Source of the DNA: Clostridium sp. KNHs214
GTDB taxonomy: Bacteria; Bacillota; Clostridia; Clostridiales; Clostridiaceae
Reading direction: 5' to 3'
NCBI RefSeq assembly: GCF_000744935.1
Contig: NZ_JQMW01000011.1
Location: forward strand, 434,001 to 498,000
DNA: 64,000 nt
A program made the translations under genes and the position numbers. The notes beneath the pieces were generated by a model. The model was not told the DNA's origin. It ran no database searches and saw only the letters and a program-made list of their open reading frames with translations. This document shows, in pieces, positions 26,593 through 35,537 of this stretch. Within the stretch, counting starts at the first letter, position 1; every line of letters starts with the position of its first letter.

Positions 26593-27174
26593 TTATTTCC
26601 CCTTTACATTAGAAAAATCTACTTTTGGAACTTCTTTTGCTCCATTGGAAGCCTTGTAATATTCTTTTTTCTCAAACCTAAAAATACCTGCCACTATAGA
26701 ATTAGGAAATTTTCTTATGCTTACATTATATTTATTAACACTATCGTTATAATCTCCTCTAGCTATGGTTATTCTATTTTCTGTACCTTCTAATGATGTC
26801 ATTAAATCTCTAAAGTTCTCGTTAGACTTTAACTCTGGATATTTTTCAACAACCACTAATAATCTAGATAGTGCTGATGATAATTGTCCATCTGCATTGG
26901 CCTTTTCTTGCATATTTCCTGCCCCTGCTAATTTTGATCTAGCTTCAGCTATATCTGTAAATATCTCTTTTTCTTGCGCAGCATATCCTTTAACAGTTTC
27001 CACAAGATTAGGGATTAAATCCATTCTTCTTTGAAGTTGCTTTTCTATTTCACTTTGGCTTTGCTCTACCTTTTGCTCTAAAGAAACCATTTTGTTATAT
27101 GTTCCTACCAAAGGTAATGCTATTACTAGAATCACTGCTAAAACTATTAGAACTGTTTTTAAAGTTTTGTTCAT
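26593..27174 (-). CDS. LemA family protein
   Basis: 193 residues: an N-terminal membrane helix (TVLIVLAVILVIALPLVGTY) then the coiled LemA core with QRRMDLIPNLVETVKGYA near residue 49 and ARSKLAGAGN near 79, ending with the conserved FPNSIVAGIFRFEKKEYY. The start is the ATG at 27172-27174 behind GGGAGGTG. Function of LemA is not established; it travels with the TPM protein encoded next. Confidence 0.9.
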   Translation of the reverse strand: MNKTLKTVLIVLAVILVIALPLVGTYNKMVSLEQKVEQSQSEIEKQLQRRMDLIPNLVETVKGYAAQEKEIFTDIAEARSKLAGAGNMQEKANADGQLSSALSRLLVVVEKYPELKSNENFRDLMTSLEGTENRITIARGDYNDSVNKYNVSIRKFPNSIVAGIFRFEKKEYYKASNGAKEVPKVDFSNVKGK

Positions 27175-27503
27175 AATATACACCTCCCAAAATACTCTAT
27201 TCCTAATTTTAAATATAATATATCTATTATAATACATTTATAAATAAAATGCAGTTATTTTGTCATATAAATAGTTATTATTAATATTAAATATATCAAT
27301 GCCCTATTCTATTATAATATTTAATTGGTATGTATAAGTTTGTATAATTATCTATATATTATAAAGTATATAACTTTACACACCAATTTATTATTCAATT
27401 TAATTTTTTATTTCATATCTAACTACTACAATACTTATACCTTCTACAAAAGTTAGAGATAACGGTAACCACACCAATTTCTAAGTTTCCTAGTTTCATA
27501 CAG
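27175..27503. other. Intergenic region, no feature seen
   Basis: AT-rich spacer between lemA and the histidine kinase. A TATAAT-rich stretch near 27225-27240 may be the lemA promoter. No hairpin, repeat or frame could be supported. Confidence 0.4.
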
Positions 27504-29162
27504 TTAATTATGATTATTATATATATCTGAAAACTCTATATTAATTCTTTCAATATTGTTGTATTTTTTTATGGAATCCTCTTGATAACAACTACAATTT
27601 TCTCCAACCAGCTTTACTGGAAGCTTTATTGTAAACTCAGTACCTTTATTTTCCTCACTCTTCAAAGAAATTATTCCTCCATGCATTCTTACTAAAGACT
27701 CCACTAAAGAAAGTCCTATACCACTGCCCTCTCTGTTTCTAGATAAAGATTTATCTACTTGAGTGAATCTACTAAATACTTCTTTTTGTTTCTCCTTGGG
27801 TATTCCTATACCAGTATCCTTAACTACTATATTTATGTAATCTCCCCTATCATACATGTTTACATATATACTTCCCCCAGGCTCAGTAAATTTAATAGCA
27901 TTAGATAATAAATTTAAAATTATCCTCTCTATTTTATCTGGATCGCAAGCCATAATCTTCTCCTCTACATCCGTATCAAAAATTAGCTGTATATCATGTT
28001 TTTCTATATAATCTCCTACTGATAGGGATATATCCTCCACAAGATTTACTATATTACAATCACACATATGTATTTCATAAAATCCGGCACTAATTTTAGT
28101 AATATCTATAAGATTATTCACTACTCTTATTAACCTATAGCAATTTTGTTTCATTATACTTAAATATTTATTAAATTTAGAATCATTAGATTTGATTTCA
28201 TCTTTTTTGTATAACTCCATAACCTGAAGTGCCGAAAATATAACATTTACAGGGGTTTTTAACTCATGAGAAATATTTGCAAAAAATTCATTTCTTATTC
28301 TATCATATTCTTTACGTTCTTTTAGTTGAATAGTCTTTTTCTTAACTTTTTCTTTTAGTTCTTCTATTCTATTTTTTTCTGATATGTCTCTTACTATTTC
28401 CATAACTGAAATATCATCTTCAAAAGGAACTAAAGTACAGGTGATTTCTAACTCTATAATTTTATTATCAACTTTCCTTACAAATTTTTCTTCTGTTGAA
28501 GGAATAACTCCTTCTCTTTTAACCCTATCTAATCTTTGTTGATTAATTGATACATATTTTTCATGAACACCCACTAAGCTATATATATTTTTTTCTAATA
28601 TATCATGAGGAGATTTGTATCCAATTAAATTAGCATAATAATCATTACAATATTTAATAATTCCATTTTTATGGACTACAACACCATCAGGCATAAATTT
28701 GAGAAGTCTTCTATATCTATTCTTACTTTCTTCCAACTCCTCTTCAACTTTTTTTCTTTTAGTAATATCAAAAGCTAAACCTAAAATAAATTCCTTTCCA
28801 CTGATGTTTATCTTTCCATTAATAAATTGAACCCATTTTTCCTCTCCATTTTTGCTTATAAGTTTGATGTCATTAGCACCTTTTTTCTTCTTTTTTTTAA
28901 CATTCGAATGCATATTAAATAAATCTTTTCTACAATCTTTATGAAACAAATGACTAAATTTCATATTTATAATTTCTTCATTAGAATATCCCGTATATTT
29001 CTCTGCAACAGAATTCATATATATACACTTATCATCATCGTATATAAATGTAATTACAGAATCTAACTCTGTTACTGATTTAAATTTTACTGAGTTTTCG
29101 GTAACCTCCTTGGCAATTTTATATATATCTAATTCTCCATCATTGAAAATCTCCCCTACCAT
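27504..29162 (-). CDS. Soluble PAS-PAS sensor histidine kinase
   Basis: About 552 residues and no membrane segment, so cytoplasmic sensing. Two PAS domains (about 35-150 and 160-270; SVAEKYTGYSNEEIINMKF and FMPDGVVVHKNGIIKYCN) precede a coiled coil, an H-box FFANISHELKTP (phospho-acceptor His near residue 299), N-box NLLSNAIKF near 420, and G-boxes DTGIGIP and GSGIGLSLV. The start is the ATG at 29160-29162 behind GGGGGTG. No response regulator is adjacent, so it is an orphan kinase. Ligand unknown. Confidence 0.88.
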   Translation of the reverse strand: MVGEIFNDGELDIYKIAKEVTENSVKFKSVTELDSVITFIYDDDKCIYMNSVAEKYTGYSNEEIINMKFSHLFHKDCRKDLFNMHSNVKKKKKKGANDIKLISKNGEEKWVQFINGKINISGKEFILGLAFDITKRKKVEEELEESKNRYRRLLKFMPDGVVVHKNGIIKYCNDYYANLIGYKSPHDILEKNIYSLVGVHEKYVSINQQRLDRVKREGVIPSTEEKFVRKVDNKIIELEITCTLVPFEDDISVMEIVRDISEKNRIEELKEKVKKKTIQLKERKEYDRIRNEFFANISHELKTPVNVIFSALQVMELYKKDEIKSNDSKFNKYLSIMKQNCYRLIRVVNNLIDITKISAGFYEIHMCDCNIVNLVEDISLSVGDYIEKHDIQLIFDTDVEEKIMACDPDKIERIILNLLSNAIKFTEPGGSIYVNMYDRGDYINIVVKDTGIGIPKEKQKEVFSRFTQVDKSLSRNREGSGIGLSLVESLVRMHGGIISLKSEENKGTEFTIKLPVKLVGENCSCYQEDSIKKYNNIERINIEFSDIYNNHN

Positions 29163-29268
29163 TGTTATTTCACCCCCAAATATAAAGTCCTTATACATCA
29201 CATCCTTGATGTATACCTTTATATTCTACGGATTTTTTGTAAATTCCTTCTTTAAAATGAATACTTTT

Positions 29269-29523
29269 CTAATATTTTGAGCTTAATTTAATAATATGAA
29301 TAATTTTCTCACTATAATTTTTTATATTTTCTCTATACACCTTAATATATCCACTGGGGTTATTCCTATCTAATTGAATAATCCAAGAAGTCTGTTCTTT
29401 TAAATGAAATGTATTATAATAACTGATTAAACTTATTAATATTACAATTGCTGCCATAATTACATTCTTTAATATTATATTATTCCTTTCTCTTCTCCTT
29501 CGTTTTGCTCTTTTCATTCTCAT
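29269..29523 (-). CDS. Small basic single-pass membrane protein
   Basis: 84 residues. A very basic N terminus (RMKRAKRRRRERNN) leads into one hydrophobic helix (residues about 18-40) and a charged tail outside. AGGAGGAAGG directly precedes the ATG, supporting expression. I do not recognise a family. It lies upstream of the histidine kinase on the same strand, separated by about 105 bases. Confidence 0.6.
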   Translation of the reverse strand: MRMKRAKRRRRERNNIILKNVIMAAIVILISLISYYNTFHLKEQTSWIIQLDRNNPSGYIKVYRENIKNYSEKIIHIIKLSSKY

Positions 29524-29685
29524 TTTACCTTCCTCCTATCTAATAAAGTTAACATTATAGCAATGTAATTTTAATATTAAATATCTTCCAGTATTATCTT
29601 ATATGTCTATTTCAATTTATTTCCATTTAGTCTGTAGTATATATTATAAGGTTAATTCCATTTTTTTACAAGTGGATTATATAAA

Positions 29686-29732
29686 AAAAACATCATTTAG
29701 ATATAATTAAATTAAATCCAAACGATGTTTTT
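29686..29732 (-). terminator. Terminator after nth
   Basis: AAAAACATC / GATGTTTTT inverted repeat with a ~29-base loop and T-run on the leftward strand, immediately beyond the nth stop codon. Confidence 0.65.
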
Positions 29733-29740
29733 GTTAAATT

Positions 29741-30379
29741 TTACTTATCATCAATTTTTCTATAAAACTCACAATATAAACTTATAGGACAATTTTCGCA
29801 TTCTGGTTTTCTTGCTTTACATATTTTTCTTCCATGCCATATTATATAATGATGTGAATCACTCCACATTTCTCTAGGTATGTTTTTCATAAGTTCTTTT
29901 TCTACTATATCTACATTCTTACCTTTTCCTATGCCTATTCTATTAGACACTCTAAACACATGAGTATCCACAGCTATGGCAGGTACTCCAAAGGCGTTGC
30001 TTAAAACCACATTAGCAGTTTTTCTTCCAACACCCGCAAGACTTGTAAGTTCCTCCATAGTTTTAGGTACCTGTCCATTAAACTTTTCTATTATATCCTT
30101 TGTAGCACCTAATATATTTTTACTTTTATTCTTATAAAGTCCACAAGATTTTATCTTCTCCCCTAGTTCCTCTATGGTTAAGGTTATGATTTTTTCTGGA
30201 GTTCCATATTCTTTAAATAGTTCTGCTGTTACCTTATTGACCCTTTCATCAGTACACTGAGCAGACAATATAGTAGAAATCAATAACTGATATGGAGAGT
30301 TAAAATTTAATGCACACTTAGCTCCCTCATAAGTCTTACTTAATATATCCAAAACCTTAGAAATACTGTTTTCATCCAT
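29741..30379 (-). CDS. nth: Endonuclease III (DNA glycosylase/AP lyase)
   Basis: 212 residues. The helix-hairpin-helix LAGVGRKTANVVLSNAFG (about 106-123) carries the catalytic Lys, VDTHVFRVSNRIG the catalytic Asp, and C-terminal cysteines C-x6-C-x2-C-x5-C (residues ~189-205) bind a 4Fe-4S cluster. It removes oxidised pyrimidines. I choose the ATG at 30377-30379 because GAAGGAAG is about 8 bases upstream; a GTG three codons earlier is too close to it. Confidence 0.95.
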   Translation of the reverse strand: MDENSISKVLDILSKTYEGAKCALNFNSPYQLLISTILSAQCTDERVNKVTAELFKEYGTPEKIITLTIEELGEKIKSCGLYKNKSKNILGATKDIIEKFNGQVPKTMEELTSLAGVGRKTANVVLSNAFGVPAIAVDTHVFRVSNRIGIGKGKNVDIVEKELMKNIPREMWSDSHHYIIWHGRKICKARKPECENCPISLYCEFYRKIDDK

Positions 30380-30433
30380 TATAAACACTTCCTTCAGAAA
30401 TCCCTATTACCACATTTATTCATAAAACACTAA

Positions 30434-31132
30434 TTATTTATACCTTCCTCTATACTCCTCCGGTATTAAATTAGCTATACTTTTCATAATATAATTCATA
30501 GCTCTTTCCCTATAATCCTTTTTATCCTCATCTTTATTAATCTTAGGAAGCTCTATAGGCTCACCAATATTAACACAAACGTCTGCATATTGAAACTTTT
30601 CTTTGCCCATATCCTGATCATTTATTGGTAGCAGCTTTTCCGTACCCGATAAACCAATAGGAACTATTGGAACTCTAGCCATCTTAGCTATTAAAAATGT
30701 TCCCTTTTTACCTTCTATCATTGCTCCTGTTCTACTTCTAGTCCCTTCTGGAAATATAAGTACATTTTGTCCATCTTTTAGAGTCTTCACTACATTGGAT
30801 ATAGCATCCTTATCTGCACTATTAGGTTTTATAGGTATAGTTTTCACCATATGTATTCCTAATCTTGTAAGCTTATTTTCACTTAATTTTACTCCTGCAA
30901 CAAAGGTAGGATTTTTTTCTTTTAAAATTTTATTAAGAACTAGTCCATCTGAATTACTTAAATGATTACTTACAAATAAAGTAGGTCCTTTTATTTTATT
31001 TATATTTTCTCTACCCTCTAATTTTATATTAGCGTATTTATCTATATAGTTATTTAATATTTTTTTTGATAAGCATATCAATAATTTATCAGGCAACATA
31101 TTTATAAGCTGTATCATAAATCCAGATATCAT
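30434..31132 (-). CDS. plsC: 1-acyl-sn-glycerol-3-phosphate acyltransferase
   Basis: 232 residues with PlsC motifs NHLSNSDG (NHxxxxD-type catalytic, near residue 57), FPEGTRSRTG (substrate binding, near 132) and VPIVPIGLSG (motif IV-like). It acylates lysophosphatidic acid at the membrane to make phosphatidic acid. The ATG at 31130-31132 is chosen for GGGTGG at good spacing. A structured stretch lies 60 bases upstream of the gene. Confidence 0.9.
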   Translation of the reverse strand: MISGFMIQLINMLPDKLLICLSKKILNNYIDKYANIKLEGRENINKIKGPTLFVSNHLSNSDGLVLNKILKEKNPTFVAGVKLSENKLTRLGIHMVKTIPIKPNSADKDAISNVVKTLKDGQNVLIFPEGTRSRTGAMIEGKKGTFLIAKMARVPIVPIGLSGTEKLLPINDQDMGKEKFQYADVCVNIGEPIELPKINKDEDKKDYRERAMNYIMKSIANLIPEEYRGRYK

Positions 31133-31191
31133 TTCATTTCCACCCTTCACTTAAATTACTCTTAGGCACATTCAAATAAATAATAAGTCAT

Positions 31192-31298
31192 TATGCTAGT
31201 CTATTTTACGCCATACTGCGTCAGCAGAACCGGGCGATAGTCCACCAAAAGCGGAACCTGCTTCCTTGTCTGACGTCAAACATACTAGCATATTTGAC
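31192..31298 (-). promoter_or_regulatory. Structured leader candidate upstream of plsC
   Basis: A GC-richer ~100-base segment with nested pairing: outer TATGCTAGT (31192-31200) / ACTAGCATA (31284-31292), middle CTGCGTCAG / CTGACG, inner AGAACCGGGCG..GCGGAACCTGCT. The 3' outer arm can also pair locally in GTCAAA-..-TTTGAC (31275-31298). Two exclusive folds are typical of regulatory leaders. I cannot match it to a named riboswitch. Confidence 0.4.
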
Positions 31299-31423
31299 TT
31301 GTTAATTCTTTTCATATACCTTATGTTATTCTACTATAATCATTCTAAATATATTATAGATGGAAATTCTTTAAAAGTCTATTGTGAATTGCCACTAAAA
31401 CAAGCTATTGCCTATATTAGAAT

Positions 31424-31465
31424 GGCAAGAAGATCTTCCAAACAATAAAGGAAGACTTTCTTGCC
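31424..31465 (-). terminator. 3' hairpin of the sleB-like gene
   Basis: GGCAAGAAGATCTTCC / GGAAGACTTTCTTGCC, a strong stem 8 bases beyond the leftward sleB stop. The T-run is weak on both strands. Confidence 0.6.
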
Positions 31466-31472
31466 AAATTTA

Positions 31473-32171
31473 CTATTTACAAAATCTATGTTTGCCAATG
31501 ATTTTAATTAATGGCCTTGACCATATCCATTTACTTGTAGCCTTAGCAGGGTTAAAATAATACATAGCTCCTCCTGAAGGATCCCAGCCATTAAGTGCAT
31601 CTCTAGCGGCTCTTATGGAGGACTCCTCTATTTTTGCATTTATTTGCCCATCCACTATAGCCGTAAATGCACCTGGTTGATATATTACTCCAGCCACACT
31701 AGATGGAAATTGAGGATTTCTTACTCTATTTAAAACCACTGCACCTACTGCTACTTGACCTTCATAGGGTTCTCCTCTAGCCTCTCCATTTATTAATCTA
31801 GCTAATAAATTTACATCTGCATTATTAGAGGAATATCCAGGAGAAGATGTAGTAGTTCCAGTACTTAAGCCTAATGCACTTAAAGTTCTAGCCCCTATTA
31901 CACCATCTACTTGAAGTCCATTTTTAGCCTGAAAAGCCTTTACTGCTTGAAAAGTTTGATAACCATAAATTCCATCTATTTCTCCTTTATAGTATCCCCA
32001 CTTTTTTAAGTTGTACTGAACTTTATATATTATATCTGCCTTAGCTCCATAGTAGTATGCCTCAGTTTGAATTGCCTTTTTATAATCTCTTGTATATATT
32101 TCCCCTACTGCATATGTAAGTGTAATGCTTATAAAGCAAACTATCATTCTACTTATAATTTCTTTTTTCAC
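31473..32171 (-). CDS. sleB: Spore cortex-lytic enzyme SleB-like cell wall hydrolase
   Basis: 232 residues: N-terminal signal/anchor helix, a PG_binding_1 repeat domain (LKKWGYYKGEIDGIYGYQT, about 55-105), then a Hydrolase_2 domain (NGEARGEPYEGQVAVGAVVLNRV near 128-150, MYYFNPAKATSKWIWSR near 203). Architecture and length match SleB, which depolymerises spore cortex in germination. The start is GTG at 32171 behind AGGGGTG. No ypeB follows; instead the gene is bordered upstream by a composite repeat element. Confidence 0.85.
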   Translation of the reverse strand: MKKEIISRMIVCFISITLTYAVGEIYTRDYKKAIQTEAYYYGAKADIIYKVQYNLKKWGYYKGEIDGIYGYQTFQAVKAFQAKNGLQVDGVIGARTLSALGLSTGTTTSSPGYSSNNADVNLLARLINGEARGEPYEGQVAVGAVVLNRVRNPQFPSSVAGVIYQPGAFTAIVDGQINAKIEESSIRAARDALNGWDPSGGAMYYFNPAKATSKWIWSRPLIKIIGKHRFCK

Positions 32172-32267
32172 ATTTAGGCACCCCTTTTGTTTTTCTAATA
32201 ATGTTATTTTGCGCCCAAAATCAAAAAAAATACATGAAATAAGAAAAATTGTGATGTAAGTGCCGTA

Positions 32268-32501
32268 AAAAAAATCACACTTTAAGTCCGTGAAATAATT
32301 GTAATTTGGGACTAATCACAATACGCTAAGAACTTCTACATGTTTGCAGATTTCAATTCCCTAAAACCTTAACTCACTCCTTACGTCCCTCAAACAAGAA
32401 GGTTTCTTAACGGGAATTGAAATCTGCAAACATAAGAAGTTCTAAAGCTAGTTCCATAGTCCCCAATTCCAATTTTTTCACTCCCTTAAAGTGTGATTTT
32501 T
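32268..32501. repeat. Imperfect ~230-bp palindrome (copy U1)
   Basis: Left arm begins AAATCACACTTTAAGTCCGTG; right arm ends TTAAAGTGTGATTTTT. Internal arms pair CATGTTTGCAGATTTCAATTC with GAATTGAAATCTGCAAACAT. It is diverged in sequence from U2-U4 but keeps the same layout, the same CTTAACGGG near the centre and the same outer flanks. Confidence 0.75.
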
Positions 32502-33310
32502 CGGTTCATGCATAAGCTATCTATGGGGGAATACAGCTAACTAAAGGATGATTTTCCTCCACTACGTTATGGAAAATCTTTAGTTTAGATAAAAAAGTAA
32601 AATGGAAAAGTTAAAATTATTTCATTAAATGAAATAGTTTTAACTTTTCTCTTTAGCGCTTTAAAAATCTTTTATTGGCGCTAGCCACCTTAAATACGTA
32701 GGCATGATTAGGATTTATATAACTTATATTTCGCATGTATAAAATACCAATAAATTATTTTATTTGATTTTATAACTAACGCATAATTTTCATTACCGTT
32801 AAAATCTAAATATTTTTAATATTCATCTTGATTCCTCTAAACTAAGTTTTGTAAATTTAATAATATCAAATAATCTTAGTTTAGAGATATATTTTTAGAA
32901 ATTATTTAATAGGTAATTTTAACCTGCGAAATGTGAGATATAAATTAATGTCTCACGGCAAAATATATTAGGCTTTATTTAGTGCTTTATTTTGACAAGC
33001 AATTATTTATTAGTCAGAAGTTTAACACTTAAAAGTTTTTTTGGCGTGAGCCTGTTGATTTATAATGAATGATCGTCATATAGGTTAAAAAACATAAATA
33101 TGTATTATAATAACAAATTCTAACATCTAGAAACTATAACCTAGTACTAAAAAACATTTGATGACTAGGGAGTAAACGAAAGGCTCCGCCCAAAAAAATA
33201 TTATGAGCGCTTTCTCATTTATTTACAAATTAAAGATTTTCTATAGCGTAGCGGAGGAAAATCATCCTTTAGTAGGCCATCTCCCCTAGAAGCAATGTAC
33301 GCATGAACTG

Positions 33311-33543
33311 AAAAATCTGTCTTTAAGGTAACAATAAATATATTTTCTTAGACTATTGAGCTAGCCTTAGAAATTCTTTGTTTTCAAATTTCAATACCCG
33401 TTAAGAAGCTTTCATTGTTTGAGCGCCGTCAGAAGCGAGTTTGAAAGCTTTAGGGTATTGGAATTTGAAAACATTAGAATTCCTTGGCGTATTGCGAACA
33501 GTCTAATAAAATATATTTATTGTGGACTTAAAGACAGATTTTT
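33311..33543. repeat. Imperfect ~230-bp palindrome (copy U2)
   Basis: Arms AAAAATCTGTCTTTAAGGTA ... GGACTTAAAGACAGATTTTT. Nearly the same sequence as the copies at 42085-42315 (inverted) and 43439-43670 (same orientation). The tip is about GCGCCGTCAGAAGCGAG. Confidence 0.85.
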
Positions 33544-33571
33544 CTTATGGCACTTGCTTCACAATATATTC

Positions 33572-34834
33572 TTATACTGCTTTTTTAAATTTTCTTTTTA
33601 CTTTTAAAGGAACAACTTCATCTAAGATATCATTTATTATAACTATGCCACATAGCTTTTCATCTTTGTCTACTACTGGTATAGATAATAAATCATATTT
33701 TAAAGCATATTCCACTGCTTTTTCTATACTATCATCATCTTTTATAGAAACTATATCGGAATACATTATATCTTCAAGCTTGCTTTCTGGAGAATTAGTT
33801 ACTAAATCCACTAGAGAAACAATGCCTTGGAGCTTTTCTTTTTCATCAATGATATATATATTATAAATAGACTCCTCATCTGGTTTAGTTTCTCTTAAAA
33901 TTTCTATAGTTTCCTCAGCAGTTATATTCACATTTAAAGTTATAAAATCTTTATTCATTATACTTCCAATAGCCTCTTCTTCATACTGCATTAAGTTTCT
34001 TACTTCATTTTCATCTTCTTTATCTAAATTTAAAAGAATTTTCTCTCTTTCCTCTTCTTCCATATCCTCTAGCATATCTGCTATTTCATCATTAGGCATA
34101 TTATCTAAAACTTCTCTAATTTTAAAACTATTTACATTCTTTAATATATCCTGCTGCACATCATGTTCTACTTCTTCCAATGTATCTGCTGCTAAGTCCT
34201 TTTCTAAACTTTCAAAAACTCTTTTTCTATCATCAGTATCCAGTTCCTCTAATATGTCAGCTATATCTGCTGGATGAAGCTTTGATAACTTTTCATAGGG
34301 TACTGATATTTTTAAATTTTTGTCTACCATTTCTATTGACTCAACACTCTCCCACATTACCATACTATCTTTAAGCTTTCTATGAAGAACCTTATATACT
34401 GTTGCCACAAACTTTTCAATACCTATTCTTCTTGCAGATGCCAATGTTCCTGATATTACTGCCACTATTTTTATTTCTGATACATTTTGAATTAATGTTA
34501 AATCATCTACTTTTATAACTTTTTTGCCGTTTATATCTACAATCTTTCTATTTAAAAGATGTTTTGAAAGCAAGTAAGAATATTTCCTAGGTATTATATC
34601 CCTTACTCCTCTCACTTTTATAGTTATCTTTCCAGTCTCCTCAAAAAACTCTATATTTCTAAATTCATAATTAAATACCTCTCTGTTAACCTTAACTTTA
34701 TAACCTATAACTCTAGGGTATCCTTTTTCTGTAGTTACATAAATGTCTTTTAATATTCCTACACATTCGTCAAATTCATCATAAATCTTCTTGTTTAATA
34801 TATTATTTAGATAAAAACTGCATATTTTCTTCAT
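33572..34834 (-). CDS. PRC-barrel / MgtE_N / CBS-pair protein without transport domain
   Basis: About 420 residues. Residues 1-~155 resemble two PRC-barrel segments (DEFDECVGILKDIYVTTEKG); ~180-290 is MgtE_N (LHPADIADILEEL, VLDNMPNDEIADMLEDM), and ~295-410 a CBS pair. The MgtE membrane pore is absent: the protein stops after the CBS pair, at the tip of a repeat element. It is likely a Mg2+-sensing regulatory subunit. The start is the ATG at 34832-34834 behind AAGGAGGGG. An M-box lies upstream. Whether a partner gene was displaced is unknown. Confidence 0.82.
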   Translation of the reverse strand: MKKICSFYLNNILNKKIYDEFDECVGILKDIYVTTEKGYPRVIGYKVKVNREVFNYEFRNIEFFEETGKITIKVRGVRDIIPRKYSYLLSKHLLNRKIVDINGKKVIKVDDLTLIQNVSEIKIVAVISGTLASARRIGIEKFVATVYKVLHRKLKDSMVMWESVESIEMVDKNLKISVPYEKLSKLHPADIADILEELDTDDRKRVFESLEKDLAADTLEEVEHDVQQDILKNVNSFKIREVLDNMPNDEIADMLEDMEEEEREKILLNLDKEDENEVRNLMQYEEEAIGSIMNKDFITLNVNITAEETIEILRETKPDEESIYNIYIIDEKEKLQGIVSLVDLVTNSPESKLEDIMYSDIVSIKDDDSIEKAVEYALKYDLLSIPVVDKDEKLCGIVIINDILDEVVPLKVKRKFKKAV

Positions 34835-34942
34835 AAAGACCCCTCCTTGTACTCGAGAAGTATTTATGAACATATATATAAGACTAGTTTATAGATGCTT
34901 TTCCCTATTAAAACGCATTTTAACATGGAAAAACACCTATAA

Positions 34943-35026
34943 CTAATCATCACAAATACTTCTCTTTATTATTCGATTTTTTGAATCATTATTATTAATC
35001 GCCGGTAATTGAGGATCACCCTCCAT
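34943..35026 (-). CDS. Possible 27-residue leader peptide under the M-box
   Basis: An open frame of 27 codons starting MEGDPQLPAINNN, between the M-box terminator and the CBS gene. GGTGG lies 9 bases before the ATG. The acidic/proline opening resembles the enterobacterial MgtL leader peptide (which starts MEPDPTPLP), whose acidic-proline run destabilises ribosomes at low Mg2+. Resemblance plus position under a Mg2+ riboswitch is suggestive only; a frame this short could be chance. Confidence 0.4.
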   Translation of the reverse strand: MEGDPQLPAINNNDSKNRIIKRSICDD

Positions 35027-35061
35027 GAAATTTCACCACCTTATTAATTATTTTCCAAAAT

Positions 35062-35266
35062 AAAAAAAGAGCTACTATTAGGCCCTTCTTCTCATGCAAA
35101 TTAAATAATTCGTACGAGCTTTAGCACTATATAGCTTTGAATTTATAACTAAATTCAGCTACATTAGATAAAACCTTATTTTCGGTAGTATCTGTTGACC
35201 CATTGGCATCTCTCGATGTTTCCGGGCAGTAGCGTATATCTATATAGGAGCCTCACCTAACAAATT
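35062..35266 (-). promoter_or_regulatory. M-box (ykoK) magnesium riboswitch
   Basis: The leftward strand reads GTTAGGTGAGGCTCCTATAT, then ACGCTACTGCCCGGAAACAT and CGAGAGATGCCAATGGGTCAACAGATACTACCG in pieces, the highly conserved M-box core (about 35175-35263). Downstream, AGCTATATAGTGCTAAAGCTC and AATAGTAGCTC followed by T7 (35062-35145) form the expression platform. Mg2+ binding should favour the terminator. Upstream at 35275-35300 are three short TTTAAATAAAG direct repeats. Confidence 0.94.
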
Positions 35267-35537
35267 TACTATTTAAACTTTATTTAAACTTTATTTAAAA
35301 TTATCTCTGTAATATTATTATATTATAAAACTTCTAAAATGCAATAAAATTTCTCATGCATTTAAGCTGTGTATACTTTTACATAAAAAATTTATTTTAT
35401 AAATTTCTATTTAATATTATATATTAATTGTGTTAATATTAATAGTTGATAACTATTAATGAGAACATCATATGAAATGAAATTGCACATCTATAAATTA
35501 TTATATGAATTTAGTAAATTGGAGGAAACAGCAATAT

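Larger units (their letters stand above)
32240..33574. mobile_element. Composite palindromic repeat element 1
   Basis: About 1.33 kb with no coding frame I can support. Left end: palindrome 32268-32501 plus flanking module a (to about 32715). Right end: module b (about 33165-33310) plus palindrome 33311-33543. Both outer tips read TAAG..ATTGTGA(A/T)G inward. The centre (32716-33164) holds a hairpin CTCTAAACTAAG / CTTAGTTTAGAG (32836-32887) and GTGAGATATAAATTAATGTCTCAC. Element 2 at 42056-43701 has the same parts in the opposite orientation. Mobility is inferred. Confidence 0.65.

Noticed and set aside
31266-31448. 60-codon rightward open frame between plsC and sleB
   Set aside because: TTG start without a ribosome site, overlap with the structured leader and with the 3' hairpin, and no family resemblance.
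33419-33607. Open frames inside the large palindromes (also at 42044-42232 and 43592-44074)
   Set aside because: The same peptide appears in several copies only because the DNA is repeated; no ribosome sites, and the frames run through the hairpin arms.
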